A model generated the notes under the pieces. That model saw only the letters and a list, made by a program, of their open reading frames with translations. It did no database searches and was not told where the DNA came from. Shown here piece after piece: positions 25,669-34,173 of a stretch of DNA of 64,000 nucleotides; the first letter of the stretch is position 1; each line of letters opens with the position of its first letter. The stretch is from Ideonella margarita (GTDB taxonomy: Bacteria; Pseudomonadota; Gammaproteobacteria; Burkholderiales; Burkholderiaceae_C): contig NZ_JBBUTI010000010.1 in assembly GCF_038066635.1 (NCBI RefSeq), positions 116,250 through 180,249 on the forward strand, given 5' to 3'. Both the position numbers and the translations under genes were made by a program.

Positions 25669-25683
25669 CACCCGATCAGGGTG
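25669..25683. terminator. small hairpin at convergent gene ends
   Basis: CACCC GATCA GGGTG. Only 13 bases separate the stops of the receiver-TPR gene and the phoD-like gene, and the phoD stop codon lies in this hairpin's loop. There is no T-run, so termination function is uncertain. Confidence 0.25.
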
Positions 25684-27352
25684 CGGGTGCCGGAGCCGAC
25701 GGGCGTGCCGGGGTCTGGCTGGCGGTGGTCACCTGCACCACGCCGTTGCGCACTTGCCAGGCGCTGGACATGTGCTGTGCCGAGCTGATGCTGGTCACGG
25801 TGTCGAGGTGCCAGTACTCGGTCACCACGCGGTCGCGGTTGATGTCGAGCAGCATGTAGCCGCGCTGGTTCAGGTCGATGTACTTGAAGTGCGGGTTCTG
25901 GCTCTTCAGGTACGCGGCCGTGCTGCCTTGCGGGTCATTCACACCCGGCGACGTGACGGACGTGCCGACAAACTCGACCGCCAGCGCGCCCTGGCCGGTG
26001 GCCGGGTTGTAGCCGCCGGTGGTCACGTCCGCGTTGTTCGGATCTTGCGTGAGCTCAGCCACCCACGAGCTGTGGATGTCGCCGGTCAGCACCAACAGGT
26101 TGCCGATGGGGGCGCCACCGTCGCTGCCCTTGATGGCGGCGTAGATGCGGTCACGGGCTGGCTGGTAGCCGTCCCACTGGTCGGAGTTCAGGAAGGCGCC
26201 GCCACCGGCCGAATTCGGTGCGCCTTGGGCCTTCAGCTGCGCAAACATCACGCCCTGGCCCAGCAGCTTCCAGCGGGCCGGCGAGTTGCGCAGGCCCTTG
26301 ATCAGCCACTTCTCCTGTGCATCGCCCAGCAGGGTGCGGGTCGGGTCGGTGAACGGGCCGGCCTGCACAAACACCTTGCCCAGCGGTGAATCAATGGTGG
26401 CCGGCAATTGCTGGCTGCGGGCGCCAAGGCGCTCTTCCAGCATCGTCAGGTCGACCAGGTCGCCGAACAGGAAGCGGCGGTTGTCCTTGCGCGGGTCCTT
26501 CTTGCTGACCATGCGCACCGGCATCCACTCGAAGTAGGCCTGCAGGGCCGCAGCCACGCGGGCCGGCCATTCACCTTCAGTGCCCGGGGTGTGGTTCTGG
26601 GCGCCGGCGTTGTAGGCGTCGTTGGCGGTTTCGTGGTCGTCCCAGATGGCAACCATCGGGTGCTGGCGGTGCATTTCCTGGGCGTCGGCATCACGCTTGT
26701 ACTGGGCGTGGCGCTGGCGATAGTCTTCCAGGCTGACGATCTCGTGCGCGGGCTCACACGCGCGCAGGCTGCCGTACTGGCCGCTGCCGTATTCATACAG
26801 GTAGTCGCCCAGGTGCACGACCAGGTCCAGGTCGGCGCGCTCGGCAATGCGGCGGTAGGCATTGAAGTAGCCGTAGGCGAAGTTCGAGCAGCTGACCACG
26901 GCCATGCGGAGCTGGTCCACCGTGCCGACCGGCAGCGTGCGGGTGCGGCCGATGGGCGAGACCGACTTGCCCACGCTGAAGGCGTAGTAGTAGGTGGTGC
27001 CAGGTTGCAGGCCGTCGACGTCGATCTTGACCGTGCAGTCCTGGCCCACGTCGGTACGGGTGGTGCCGCTGCGCACGACTTGGGTCATGGCGGGGTCGAG
27101 GGCCACGGTGTAGTTCACGGCGAAGCGCTCGCGCGGCTTGGTCAGCGTCACGCGGGTCCAGAGGATGACGCGGTCGGACAGCGGATCACCACTGGCCACG
27201 CCATGCTGGAACTCGCCCTTGGCAGCTTCGGCTGCACCCGGCAGCAGCGGGCCGACAGCGGCCATGGCCACGGCGGCGGCGCCTGAGCGCTTGAAGAAAT
27301 CGCGACGATGCGGGCCCGGGCGGGCGGGTGGCAATTGGCTGGGGCGGCCCAT
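25676..27352 (-). CDS. phoD: PhoD-family alkaline phosphatase, Tat-exported
   Basis: 558 residues from the ATG at 27352. A Tat signal peptide starts the protein (RRDFFKRSGAAAVAMAAVGP, cleavage near AEA-AK). The PhoD N-domain (~45-140; FQHGVASGDPLSDRVILWTR) and metallophosphatase domain follow: MAVVSCSNFAYGYFNAY, HLGDYLYEYGSG, AIWDDHETANDAYN and LTGDIHSSWVAEL carry the metal ligands. These enzymes hydrolyse phosphomono- and diesters in the periplasm with Ca and Fe. It lies between flagellar operons on the opposite strand and is not functionally connected to them by sequence. A PhoB-box-like sequence lies about 50 bases upstream. Confidence 0.93.
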   Translation of the reverse strand: MGRPSQLPPARPGPHRRDFFKRSGAAAVAMAAVGPLLPGAAEAAKGEFQHGVASGDPLSDRVILWTRVTLTKPRERFAVNYTVALDPAMTQVVRSGTTRTDVGQDCTVKIDVDGLQPGTTYYYAFSVGKSVSPIGRTRTLPVGTVDQLRMAVVSCSNFAYGYFNAYRRIAERADLDLVVHLGDYLYEYGSGQYGSLRACEPAHEIVSLEDYRQRHAQYKRDADAQEMHRQHPMVAIWDDHETANDAYNAGAQNHTPGTEGEWPARVAAALQAYFEWMPVRMVSKKDPRKDNRRFLFGDLVDLTMLEERLGARSQQLPATIDSPLGKVFVQAGPFTDPTRTLLGDAQEKWLIKGLRNSPARWKLLGQGVMFAQLKAQGAPNSAGGGAFLNSDQWDGYQPARDRIYAAIKGSDGGAPIGNLLVLTGDIHSSWVAELTQDPNNADVTTGGYNPATGQGALAVEFVGTSVTSPGVNDPQGSTAAYLKSQNPHFKYIDLNQRGYMLLDINRDRVVTEYWHLDTVTSISSAQHMSSAWQVRNGVVQVTTASQTPARPSAPAPAP

Positions 27353-27403
27353 GGTGACTCCTGAGTATTCGGGTGTGGAAGCTCCGCAGGGTAGGTGCGT
27401 GCC

Positions 27404-27421
27404 AAGACAATTTGGTGACGA
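27404..27421 (-). promoter_or_regulatory. possible Pho box upstream of phoD-like gene
   Basis: Read on the minus strand: TCGTCAC CAAA TTGTCTT, compared with the PhoB consensus CTGTCAT-N4-CTGTCAT (4 and 5 of 7 matches, correct 4-base spacer). It lies about 50 bases before the start codon. Weak by sequence alone; supported by the type of gene it precedes. Confidence 0.3.
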
Positions 27422-27612
27422 AACGCATCTTGCTGTCACGGCCGGATACGCGGGCACCCCCTGAACATGGGGCAGCGAGGTGCTGGTGTGGGGTGGCCGA
27501 GGTGGCGATGGCTGGCTTGGGGCTGGCATGTCCACCAAGCCCGATCACAGCCTGTTTCACCCCTCTTTTCCTGCTCAAGTTTGGCGGGCGCCCGGGCAAC
27601 ATCGGCTTCAAC

Positions 27613-28749
27613 ATGGCTGATTCCGCCCAAGACCGCAACTTACCCGCTTCAGCGAAGAAGCAGCGCCGTGCCCGTGAGGACGGACAGCTGCCGCGTTCGC
27701 GTGATCTGGGTCACTTCACGGCCCTGGCCGTGGGCGGTGCCTTGCTGATGACCAGTGCGCGGCCGGTGTCGGCCTGGCTGCAGAACCTGCTGGCCGATGC
27801 GCTGCGGTTCGACAACGCGGTGGTCACCAACCCGGCCACCATGGGTGAGCGGCTGACCGGCCTGTTTGGCCAGGCGCTGCTGTTCATCGTGCCGCTGGGG
27901 CTGGTGATGATCGCGGTGGCGGTGCTCAGCGCCATGCTCACCGGCGGCTGGAATGTCAGCTTCAAGAGCCTGGGCCCCAACTTCTCGCGCTTCAACCCGA
28001 TCACCGGCATCGGCCGCCTGTTCGACAAGCAGCATCTGATCGACGCGTTGAAGATGACCATCACCGCGCTGCTGCTGGGCACGGTGGGCTACTACTACTT
28101 CAAGGCGCACTTCGGTGATCTGGCCTCGCTGATGCTCTCGCCGTTGCCGGTGGCCGTGGACATGCTGGGCGGCACGATGGCGGGCGGCTTCGGCCTGCTG
28201 CTGCTGGTGCTGGGCGCCTGGGCCTTGATTGACGTGCCGCTGCAGCGTCACCTCTGGCTGGGCAAGCTGAAGATGACCCGCGAGGAAGTCAAGCAGGAAC
28301 ACAAGGAAGCGGAAGGCAACCCCGAGGTCAAGGGCAAGATCAAGCAGCGCATGCGCGAGATGAGCCGCAAGCGCATGCTGGCCGCGGTGCCGCAGGCCGA
28401 CCTGGTGGTGATGAACCCGACCCACTATGCCGTGGCGCTGAAGTACGACGACCAGCGCATGGGCGCGCCGCGCGTGATTGCCAAGGGCAGTGATTTGCTG
28501 GCGCTGAAGATCCGTGATCTGGCGCGTGAATCGAAGGTGCCTGTGCTGCAGGCGCCGCCACTGGCCCGGGCCCTGTTCGCCCATGTGGAGGTGGACCAGG
28601 AAGTGCCCGCCGCGCTGTTCGCGGCCGTGGCCCAGGTGCTGGCCTGGGTGTATCAGTTGCGTGCCTCGCCCCGCCTGGCCTTGCCGGCCCCGGTGGTGGT
28701 GGTGCCGCCAGAGCTTGACCCCCACAACGTCCGTCCGAGTAGTACATGA
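27613..28749 (+). CDS. flhB: flagellar export specificity switch FlhB
   Basis: 378 residues from the ATG at 27613. N-terminus ASAKKQRRAREDGQLPRSRD is the typical FlhB opening. Four membrane segments follow, then a cytoplasmic domain with the autocleavage site NPTH at ~267-270 (VVMNPTHYAVALKY). Cleavage and FliK control the change from rod/hook to filament export. The C-terminus has a Pro/Val-rich extension. First gene of flhB-flhA-flhF-flhG-fliA; a TCAAGTTT element (27575-27582) lies 30 bases upstream but its -10 (GGCAACAT) is poor. Confidence 0.96.
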   Translation: MADSAQDRNLPASAKKQRRAREDGQLPRSRDLGHFTALAVGGALLMTSARPVSAWLQNLLADALRFDNAVVTNPATMGERLTGLFGQALLFIVPLGLVMIAVAVLSAMLTGGWNVSFKSLGPNFSRFNPITGIGRLFDKQHLIDALKMTITALLLGTVGYYYFKAHFGDLASLMLSPLPVAVDMLGGTMAGGFGLLLLVLGAWALIDVPLQRHLWLGKLKMTREEVKQEHKEAEGNPEVKGKIKQRMREMSRKRMLAAVPQADLVVMNPTHYAVALKYDDQRMGAPRVIAKGSDLLALKIRDLARESKVPVLQAPPLARALFAHVEVDQEVPAALFAAVAQVLAWVYQLRASPRLALPAPVVVVPPELDPHNVRPSST

Positions 28750-30836
28750 ACGGCTTCAACAAACAACTCCAGGCCCTGTTCGGCGACAACGCCGTGCTCC
28801 TGAAGGCGCTGATGGCGCCGCTGTTCATCGTCATGGTGCTGGCGATGATGGTGCTGCCGTTGCCAGCCTTCGCGCTGGACGTGCTGTTCACCTTCAACAT
28901 CGCGATGTCGCTGATGGTGATGCTGGTGGCGGCCAACATGATCAAGCCCCTGGACTTCGCGGCCTTCCCGACCGTGCTGCTGGTGACCACGCTGCTGCGT
29001 CTGTCACTGAACGTGGCCTCGACCCGCGTGGTGCTGATGGAAGGCCACACTGGCGCAGGCGCAGCCGGCAAGGTGATCGAAGCCTTCGGCCACTTCTTGA
29101 TCGGCGGCAACTTCGCGGTCGGCTTGATCGTCTTCGCGATCCTGGTGGTCATCAACTTCATCGTGGTGACCAAGGGCGCCGAGCGTATCGCTGAAGTTGG
29201 TGCGCGCTTCACCTTGGACGCCATGCCCGGCAAGCAGATGGCGATCGACGCCGACCTGAACGCCGGCCTGATCAACGAAGAGCAGGCCAAGAAGCGCCGC
29301 GCTGAAGTGGGCGAGGAAGCCGACTTCTTCGGCTCCATGGACGGTGCCTCGAAGTTCGTGCGTGGTGACGCGGTGGCCGGCATGCTGATCCTCGTGATCA
29401 ATATCGTCGGCGGCTTCATCATCGGCGTGGCCCAGCACGGCCTGACCGTGAACGAAGCTGCGAATGCCTACATCCTGCTGGCGGTGGGTGATGCGCTGGT
29501 CGCACAGATTCCAGGCTTGCTGATCTCGGTGGCCGCGGCCATGGTGGTGTCGCGCGTGGGCAGCGAAACCGACGTGGGCAGCCAGATCCGCAGCCAGATG
29601 TTCAGCTCGCCGCGCTCGCTCGGCCTGACCGGCGGCATCATCTGCCTGCTGGGTCTTATCCCGGGCATGCCGAATGTGGTGTTTTTGCTGATGGGCGGCC
29701 TGATCGGCTACTACGCCTGGTGGCTGAGCCGCAAGAACAAGGCCGCTGCCGCCGCCCCCGCGCTGCCGAAGGACACCGGCGCACCGCAACCGAATGCCGA
29801 AGCCAGCTGGGACGACCTGCAGCCCGTGGACACGCTGGGCATGGAAGTGGGCTACCGCCTGATCGCGCTGGTCGACAAGGCCCGCCAGGGCGATCTGCTC
29901 GGCCGCATCAAGGGCGTGCGCAAGAAGTTCGCGCAAGACGTCGGCTTCCTGCCGCCATCAGTGCACATCCGCGACAACCTCGACCTGAAGCCCAGCATGT
30001 ACCGCGTCACGCTGCGCGGCGCCGTGATCGGCGAGGGCGAGGCTTATCCGGGCATGTTCATGGCCATCAACCCGGGCGGCGGCGTGCCGCAACTGCCGGG
30101 CACCCGCACCATCGACCCGGCATTTGGCTTGCCGGCGGTGTGGATCGAAGAACGCCACAAGGAGCAGGCCCAAATGGCCGGATTTACGGTGGTTGATTGC
30201 TCGACTGTCGTGGCCACGCACCTTTCACACTTGATGCAGGTGAATGCCGCCAAGTTGCTGGGCAGAACCGAAGCCCAGGCCCTGGTTGAGCATGTGACCA
30301 AACTGGCCCCGAAGTTGATAGAAGACGTGGTTCCCAAAATGGTTGGCATCGCAACGCTGCAAAAAGTCCTTCAGCTCCTGCTGGAAGAAGGCGTGCACAT
30401 CCGTGACTTCCGCTCCATCGTGGAGTGCCTGGCCGAGCATGCCGCCGTGGTGACCGACCCGGCCGAGCTGGCCCGCCGCATCCGCATCCACCTGGCCCCG
30501 GCCATCGTGCAGCAGATCTACGGCCCGGTGAAGGAGCTCGACGTGATCGCCCTGGAGCCCGACCTGGAACGCCTGGTCAACAACGCCCTGAATTCGCCCC
30601 ATGGCGCCGTGCTGGACCCGGGTGTGGCTGACACCCTGACCCGCCAGGCCGCCGAAACCGCCAACAAGCAGGAGAGCCTGGGCCACCCGGCCTGCCTGCT
30701 GGTGCCGGATGCGCTGCGTGCGCCGCTGGCCCGACTGCTCAAGCGCGCAGCACCCCGCCTGAAGGTGCTGGCGCACAGCGAGATTCCTGAGACCCATTCG
30801 ATCCGGATCGGCTCGATCATCGGAGGTGCAGCATGA
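28746..30836 (+). CDS. flhA: flagellar export gate protein FlhA
   Basis: 696 residues. N-terminal half has about eight membrane helices and the FHIPEP-family region LLRLSLNVASTRVVLMEG; the loop with AGKVIEAFGHFLIGGNFAVG is conserved. The C-terminal ~350 residues are the cytoplasmic nonameric ring that binds chaperone-substrate complexes (QDVGFLPPSVHIRDNLDLKP). Starts with a four-base overlap with flhB and ends with one into flhF. Full length. Confidence 0.97.
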   Translation: MNGFNKQLQALFGDNAVLLKALMAPLFIVMVLAMMVLPLPAFALDVLFTFNIAMSLMVMLVAANMIKPLDFAAFPTVLLVTTLLRLSLNVASTRVVLMEGHTGAGAAGKVIEAFGHFLIGGNFAVGLIVFAILVVINFIVVTKGAERIAEVGARFTLDAMPGKQMAIDADLNAGLINEEQAKKRRAEVGEEADFFGSMDGASKFVRGDAVAGMLILVINIVGGFIIGVAQHGLTVNEAANAYILLAVGDALVAQIPGLLISVAAAMVVSRVGSETDVGSQIRSQMFSSPRSLGLTGGIICLLGLIPGMPNVVFLLMGGLIGYYAWWLSRKNKAAAAAPALPKDTGAPQPNAEASWDDLQPVDTLGMEVGYRLIALVDKARQGDLLGRIKGVRKKFAQDVGFLPPSVHIRDNLDLKPSMYRVTLRGAVIGEGEAYPGMFMAINPGGGVPQLPGTRTIDPAFGLPAVWIEERHKEQAQMAGFTVVDCSTVVATHLSHLMQVNAAKLLGRTEAQALVEHVTKLAPKLIEDVVPKMVGIATLQKVLQLLLEEGVHIRDFRSIVECLAEHAAVVTDPAELARRIRIHLAPAIVQQIYGPVKELDVIALEPDLERLVNNALNSPHGAVLDPGVADTLTRQAAETANKQESLGHPACLLVPDALRAPLARLLKRAAPRLKVLAHSEIPETHSIRIGSIIGGAA

Positions 30837-32449
30837 ACGTCAAACGATTCACCGCGCGGACGTCGCGTGAGGCCTTTGCCCTGGTTCGCCAGGCCTTTGG
30901 CGAAGATGCCGTCGTGCTCTCCACCCGACCGTCGCCCGATGGCGTTGAAGTGCTGGCCATGGCGCCGGACAGTGTCGACCAGCTGGAGAAGGTGTCGGCT
31001 GGCCGCACCGCAGCGCCTGCGCCGGCACGTGCCGCCGCACCGCGCGCTGACAGCCTGGCCGCCCGGGTGGAACGCCAGACGCCCGAGCGCCCCGCACCGG
31101 GCCGCCGCCTGGCTGACCGCCTGCCGGCCCCGACCAACGTGGAAGACGATGTGGAACAGCTGGCGATGAGCACGCTGTCCTTCCAGGATTACGTGCGTGA
31201 GCGCATGCTGAAGCGCCGCCACGCCGCCCTTGGTGGCACGCCTGAGCAAGCCGCACCGGAAGCTGATGCCTACGCCGAGCCCGCTCCGGCGGCCTATGCC
31301 GAACCAGTGCTGGCACCGCAGTTCCAGCGCCCGGCACCCGCTGCTCCGGCGCCTGCCTTTGCACCTGCCCCTGCAGCGGCGGCCCGCGCCCCAGCCGCCA
31401 TGCCGCAGCGCCGCGCCCCGGCCCGACCGCTGAACGACATGGCCCCGGCCGACCTGCCGGTGCTCAGCGAAGCTGGCCTGGCTGCCAGCGGCCGTCGCGA
31501 ACAGAACGACATGGTCAACGAGCTGCGCGCCATGAAGGGCCTGATCGAAGAGCGCTTCGGCGCCCTGGCCTTCATGGAAAAGCTGGGCCGTGAGCCTCGC
31601 CAGGCGCTGCTGGCGCAGAAGATGATGGACACCGGCTTCTCGCCCGGCCTGGTGCGCAAGCTGGTGGACGCCCTGCCAGCCACCGCCGCCGACGAAGTGG
31701 CCTGGGCCACCACGGTGCTCGAGCGCAACGTGCTGACCGGTGAGCATGAAGCCGCGCTGGAAGAGCAGGGCGGCGTGTTTGCCCTGATCGGCTCGACCGG
31801 CGTGGGCAAGACCACCACCACCGCCAAGCTGGCCGCCGCCTTCGCCACCGCGCACGGCGCTGCCAACCTCGGCCTGATCACCCTGGACGCTTACCGGGTC
31901 GGTGCCCACGAACAGCTGCGCGCCTATGGCCGCATCCTGGGCGTGCCGGTGCATACCGCCCACGACAAGACCTCGCTCGAAGACCTGCTCGAGCTGCTGT
32001 CGGCCAAGAAGATGGTGCTCATCGACACCGCCGGCATGGCCCAGCGCGACAGCCGCACCCGCGAGCTGCTCGACATGCTCTCGCATCGCTCCATCCAGCG
32101 CCTGCTGGTGGTCGACGCTGCAGCGCAGGGCGAAACCATTGACGACGTGGTCACCGCCTGGCGCGCCGCGCAGTGCAAGGGCGTGATCCTGTCGAAGATC
32201 GACGAAGCCGTGAAGCTGGCTCCGGCGCTTGACGCCGTGATCCGCCACCGCCTGAAGGTGCTGGGCGTGGCCAACGGCCAGCGCGTGCCGGAAGACTGGC
32301 ACCGTCTGTCATCGAACGCGCTGATGCACCGTGCCATGCGCGGCGGCGGCAGCGCCACCTGGCGCATGGAAGCGGGTGATGTGCAGCTGGTCTTCTCGGC
32401 CATGCACCAGCGCCCCACCGTGCCTGGCAGCGGCAACCTGCACATCTGA
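30833..32449 (+). CDS. flhF: SRP-like GTPase FlhF
   Basis: 538 residues. Short basic N-terminus (MNVKRFTARTSREAFALVRQ), a long Ala/Pro-rich B domain to ~residue 215, then the NG GTPase domain: G1 GSTGVGKTTTTAKLAA (~321), LDAYRVGAHEQLRAYG, G3 LIDTAGM and G4 SKIDEA. FlhF sets polar placement and number of flagella, normally together with FlhG. Its presence supports polar flagellation. It overlaps flhA by four bases. Confidence 0.96.
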   Translation: MNVKRFTARTSREAFALVRQAFGEDAVVLSTRPSPDGVEVLAMAPDSVDQLEKVSAGRTAAPAPARAAAPRADSLAARVERQTPERPAPGRRLADRLPAPTNVEDDVEQLAMSTLSFQDYVRERMLKRRHAALGGTPEQAAPEADAYAEPAPAAYAEPVLAPQFQRPAPAAPAPAFAPAPAAAARAPAAMPQRRAPARPLNDMAPADLPVLSEAGLAASGRREQNDMVNELRAMKGLIEERFGALAFMEKLGREPRQALLAQKMMDTGFSPGLVRKLVDALPATAADEVAWATTVLERNVLTGEHEAALEEQGGVFALIGSTGVGKTTTTAKLAAAFATAHGAANLGLITLDAYRVGAHEQLRAYGRILGVPVHTAHDKTSLEDLLELLSAKKMVLIDTAGMAQRDSRTRELLDMLSHRSIQRLLVVDAAAQGETIDDVVTAWRAAQCKGVILSKIDEAVKLAPALDAVIRHRLKVLGVANGQRVPEDWHRLSSNALMHRAMRGGGSATWRMEAGDVQLVFSAMHQRPTVPGSGNLHI

Positions 32450-32454
32450 TCACC

Positions 32455-33237
32455 ATGGCGGCCTTTTCCAACGCTCTTCACGCCACCGATCAGGCGGACG
32501 GCCTGCGACGCCTTTTTGGCGGCAGCAGCCAGCGCCTGGTGCCGGTGGTGCACAACCCGCATGTCGTGTGTTCCGGCGTGCTGATGGAACGCCTGAGCCT
32601 GGCCATGGCCGAGCTCGGTGCCCGCATCCTGGTGGTGGACGCGGCTGACAACGCGCCCGTTGCCCATGAACTGGTCGACATCGACCTGCCGGCCTGCATC
32701 GAACGCCTGGACGACCATGTGGCTTATCTCGCTGCCCGTGGCCTGCCACGCCGGCATGTGGACATGCGCGGCTCCAGCGAGGCCTGGCTGGCCGCGGTGG
32801 AGCAGGCGGCGCCCTGGGCCGACGTCATCGTGCTGCATGCCGGCGCGCGTGACCTGGCACGCATGTGCGGCCCTCGTGAAATCAGCCCGATTCTGCTGGC
32901 CACCGTGGAGTCGCCCAGCTTGACCGATGCCTACGCGTCGATGAAGCTGCTGTCGCAGCGTCTGGGGCTGCGAGTTTTTGATTTGCTGGTGGGCATGCAG
33001 GCCCGTCCGCGCCGCGCTGCGGCGGTGGGCGAGCGGCTGGCCACCTGTGCCGACAACTTTCTGGGCGCCGTGCTGCGTGCCTGCGTACCGGTGGACCGCA
33101 CCGAGCCGCTGAACCAGCCGGCCTCCGAACCCTTGAGCCGCCTGGCCGCCCAACAGATGTTGGGCCTGGCCGGAGCGGGAGAACTTGCGCTGCTGCCGGA
33201 CGCCTCGATGCGCCCGCAAGCAGTTGCACATTACTGA
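32455..33237 (+). CDS. FlhG/MinD-like protein lacking the P-loop
   Basis: 260 residues. The N-terminus DQADGLRRLF is the FlhG activating motif that stimulates FlhF, and position between flhF and fliA is that of flhG. In a normal FlhG the next segment is the deviant Walker A (GKGGVGKT type). Here it reads LVPVVHNPHVVCSGVLMERL, with no P-loop Lys. The rest keeps a MinD-like pattern (GARILVVDAADNAPVAHEL; VIVLHAGARDLARMCGPREI; ESPSLTDAYASMKLLSQRLG). It is therefore probably unable to hydrolyse ATP while possibly still able to act on FlhF through the N-terminal motif. The frame is intact, so it does not look like a simple pseudogene. Confidence 0.8.
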   Translation: MAAFSNALHATDQADGLRRLFGGSSQRLVPVVHNPHVVCSGVLMERLSLAMAELGARILVVDAADNAPVAHELVDIDLPACIERLDDHVAYLAARGLPRRHVDMRGSSEAWLAAVEQAAPWADVIVLHAGARDLARMCGPREISPILLATVESPSLTDAYASMKLLSQRLGLRVFDLLVGMQARPRRAAAVGERLATCADNFLGAVLRACVPVDRTEPLNQPASEPLSRLAAQQMLGLAGAGELALLPDASMRPQAVAHY

Positions 33238-33257
33238 AGCCTTGCCGGGAGACCCAG

Positions 33258-33971
33258 ATGTATACCGCCACAGGAAGACTCGACAACAGCGCCCTGCTCA
33301 AGCAGTACAGCCCGCTGGTTCGCCGACTGGCCCACCAGATGATTGCCAAGCTGCCGGCCAACGTCGAGATCGACGACCTCATCCAGGTGGGCATGATCGG
33401 CCTCAACGATGCGCTGGGCCGCTTCGATCTGGGCCAGGGCGTGCAGTTCGAGACCTTTGCCACTCAGCGCATCCGCGGCGCCATGCTGGACGAGCTGCGC
33501 GGCAGTGACTGGATGAGCCGGGGCAACCGCCGCCAGCAACGTGAAATCGAAGGCGCGGTGCACAAGCTGGAGCAGCGCCTGGGCCGTCCGCCGCAGGAAA
33601 GCGAGATCGCCGGCGAGCTGGGCATTTCGCTGGGCGACTACCAGGACATCCTGACCAAGGTGCGCGGCACCCAGCTGGTGTACCTGGAGGACATGACCGG
33701 TGACGACGGCAGCGACGATTTTCTCGATCGGCACGTGGCCAGCGAAGAAGCGAATCCGCTGTCGCTGCTGCAGGACCACCGCATGCGCGAGGCGCTGGTC
33801 GAGGCCATCAAGCACTTGCCCGAGCGTGAGCAGTACGTGATGAGCATGTACTACGAGCACGACATGAACCTGAAGGAAATCGCCGCCGTGCTGGGCGTGA
33901 CCGAATCGCGGGTGTGCCAGCTGCACAGCCAGTCGATTGCCCGCCTGCGCTCGAAGTTGCGCAGCTGGTGA
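33258..33971 (+). CDS. fliA: flagellar sigma factor FliA (sigma-28)
   Basis: 237 residues. Region 2 reads VEIDDLIQVGMIGLNDALGR and FETFATQRIRGAMLDELRG; region 3 has LGRPPQESEIAGELGI; region 4 has NLKEIAAVLGVTESRVCQLH, the -35 binding helix-turn-helix. FliA transcribes late genes from promoters of the GCCGATAA class seen upstream of flagellins, fliD, fliS and flgM here, and is held inactive by FlgM. Ends the flhB-fliA operon. Confidence 0.97.
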   Translation: MYTATGRLDNSALLKQYSPLVRRLAHQMIAKLPANVEIDDLIQVGMIGLNDALGRFDLGQGVQFETFATQRIRGAMLDELRGSDWMSRGNRRQQREIEGAVHKLEQRLGRPPQESEIAGELGISLGDYQDILTKVRGTQLVYLEDMTGDDGSDDFLDRHVASEEANPLSLLQDHRMREALVEAIKHLPEREQYVMSMYYEHDMNLKEIAAVLGVTESRVCQLHSQSIARLRSKLRSW

Positions 33972-33996
33972 GACGCAACGCTTGCGGTTGAAAAGA

Positions 33997-34025
33997 GGGC
34001 GCCCTGGAGGCGCCCTTTTTGTTTT
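33997..34025 (+). terminator. terminator after fliA
   Basis: GGGCGCC (33997-34003), loop CTGGA, GGCGCCC (34009-34015), followed by TTTTTGTTTT. Canonical rho-independent terminator closing flhB-fliA. Confidence 0.93.
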
Positions 34026-34079
34026 GGCTTGCCCGTTGGATGAGCTCATCGTCTGATGCCGGTTGAGCTTTATGAACCC

Positions 34080-34097
34080 CCTTCACTGCACTGTCAC
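34080..34097 (+). promoter_or_regulatory. possible Pho box upstream of PAP2 gene
   Basis: CCTTCAC TGCA CTGTCAC, compared with CTGTCAT-N4-CTGTCAT: second half 6 of 7, first half 4 of 7, correct spacer. About 77 bases before the proposed start of a secreted phosphatase. Confidence 0.35.
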
Positions 34098-34173
34098 GAG
34101 GTGTAAATAGCATCCGCTGCTTTTCCGGGTCAGCCCCTTGGCCGGCCCGCCTGAAGCCAGCCTGGATGCCCTC

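Noticed and set aside
30518..32302. Minus-strand frame opposite flhA and flhF
   Set aside because: FlhF and FlhA motifs are clear on the plus strand; the antisense product has none.
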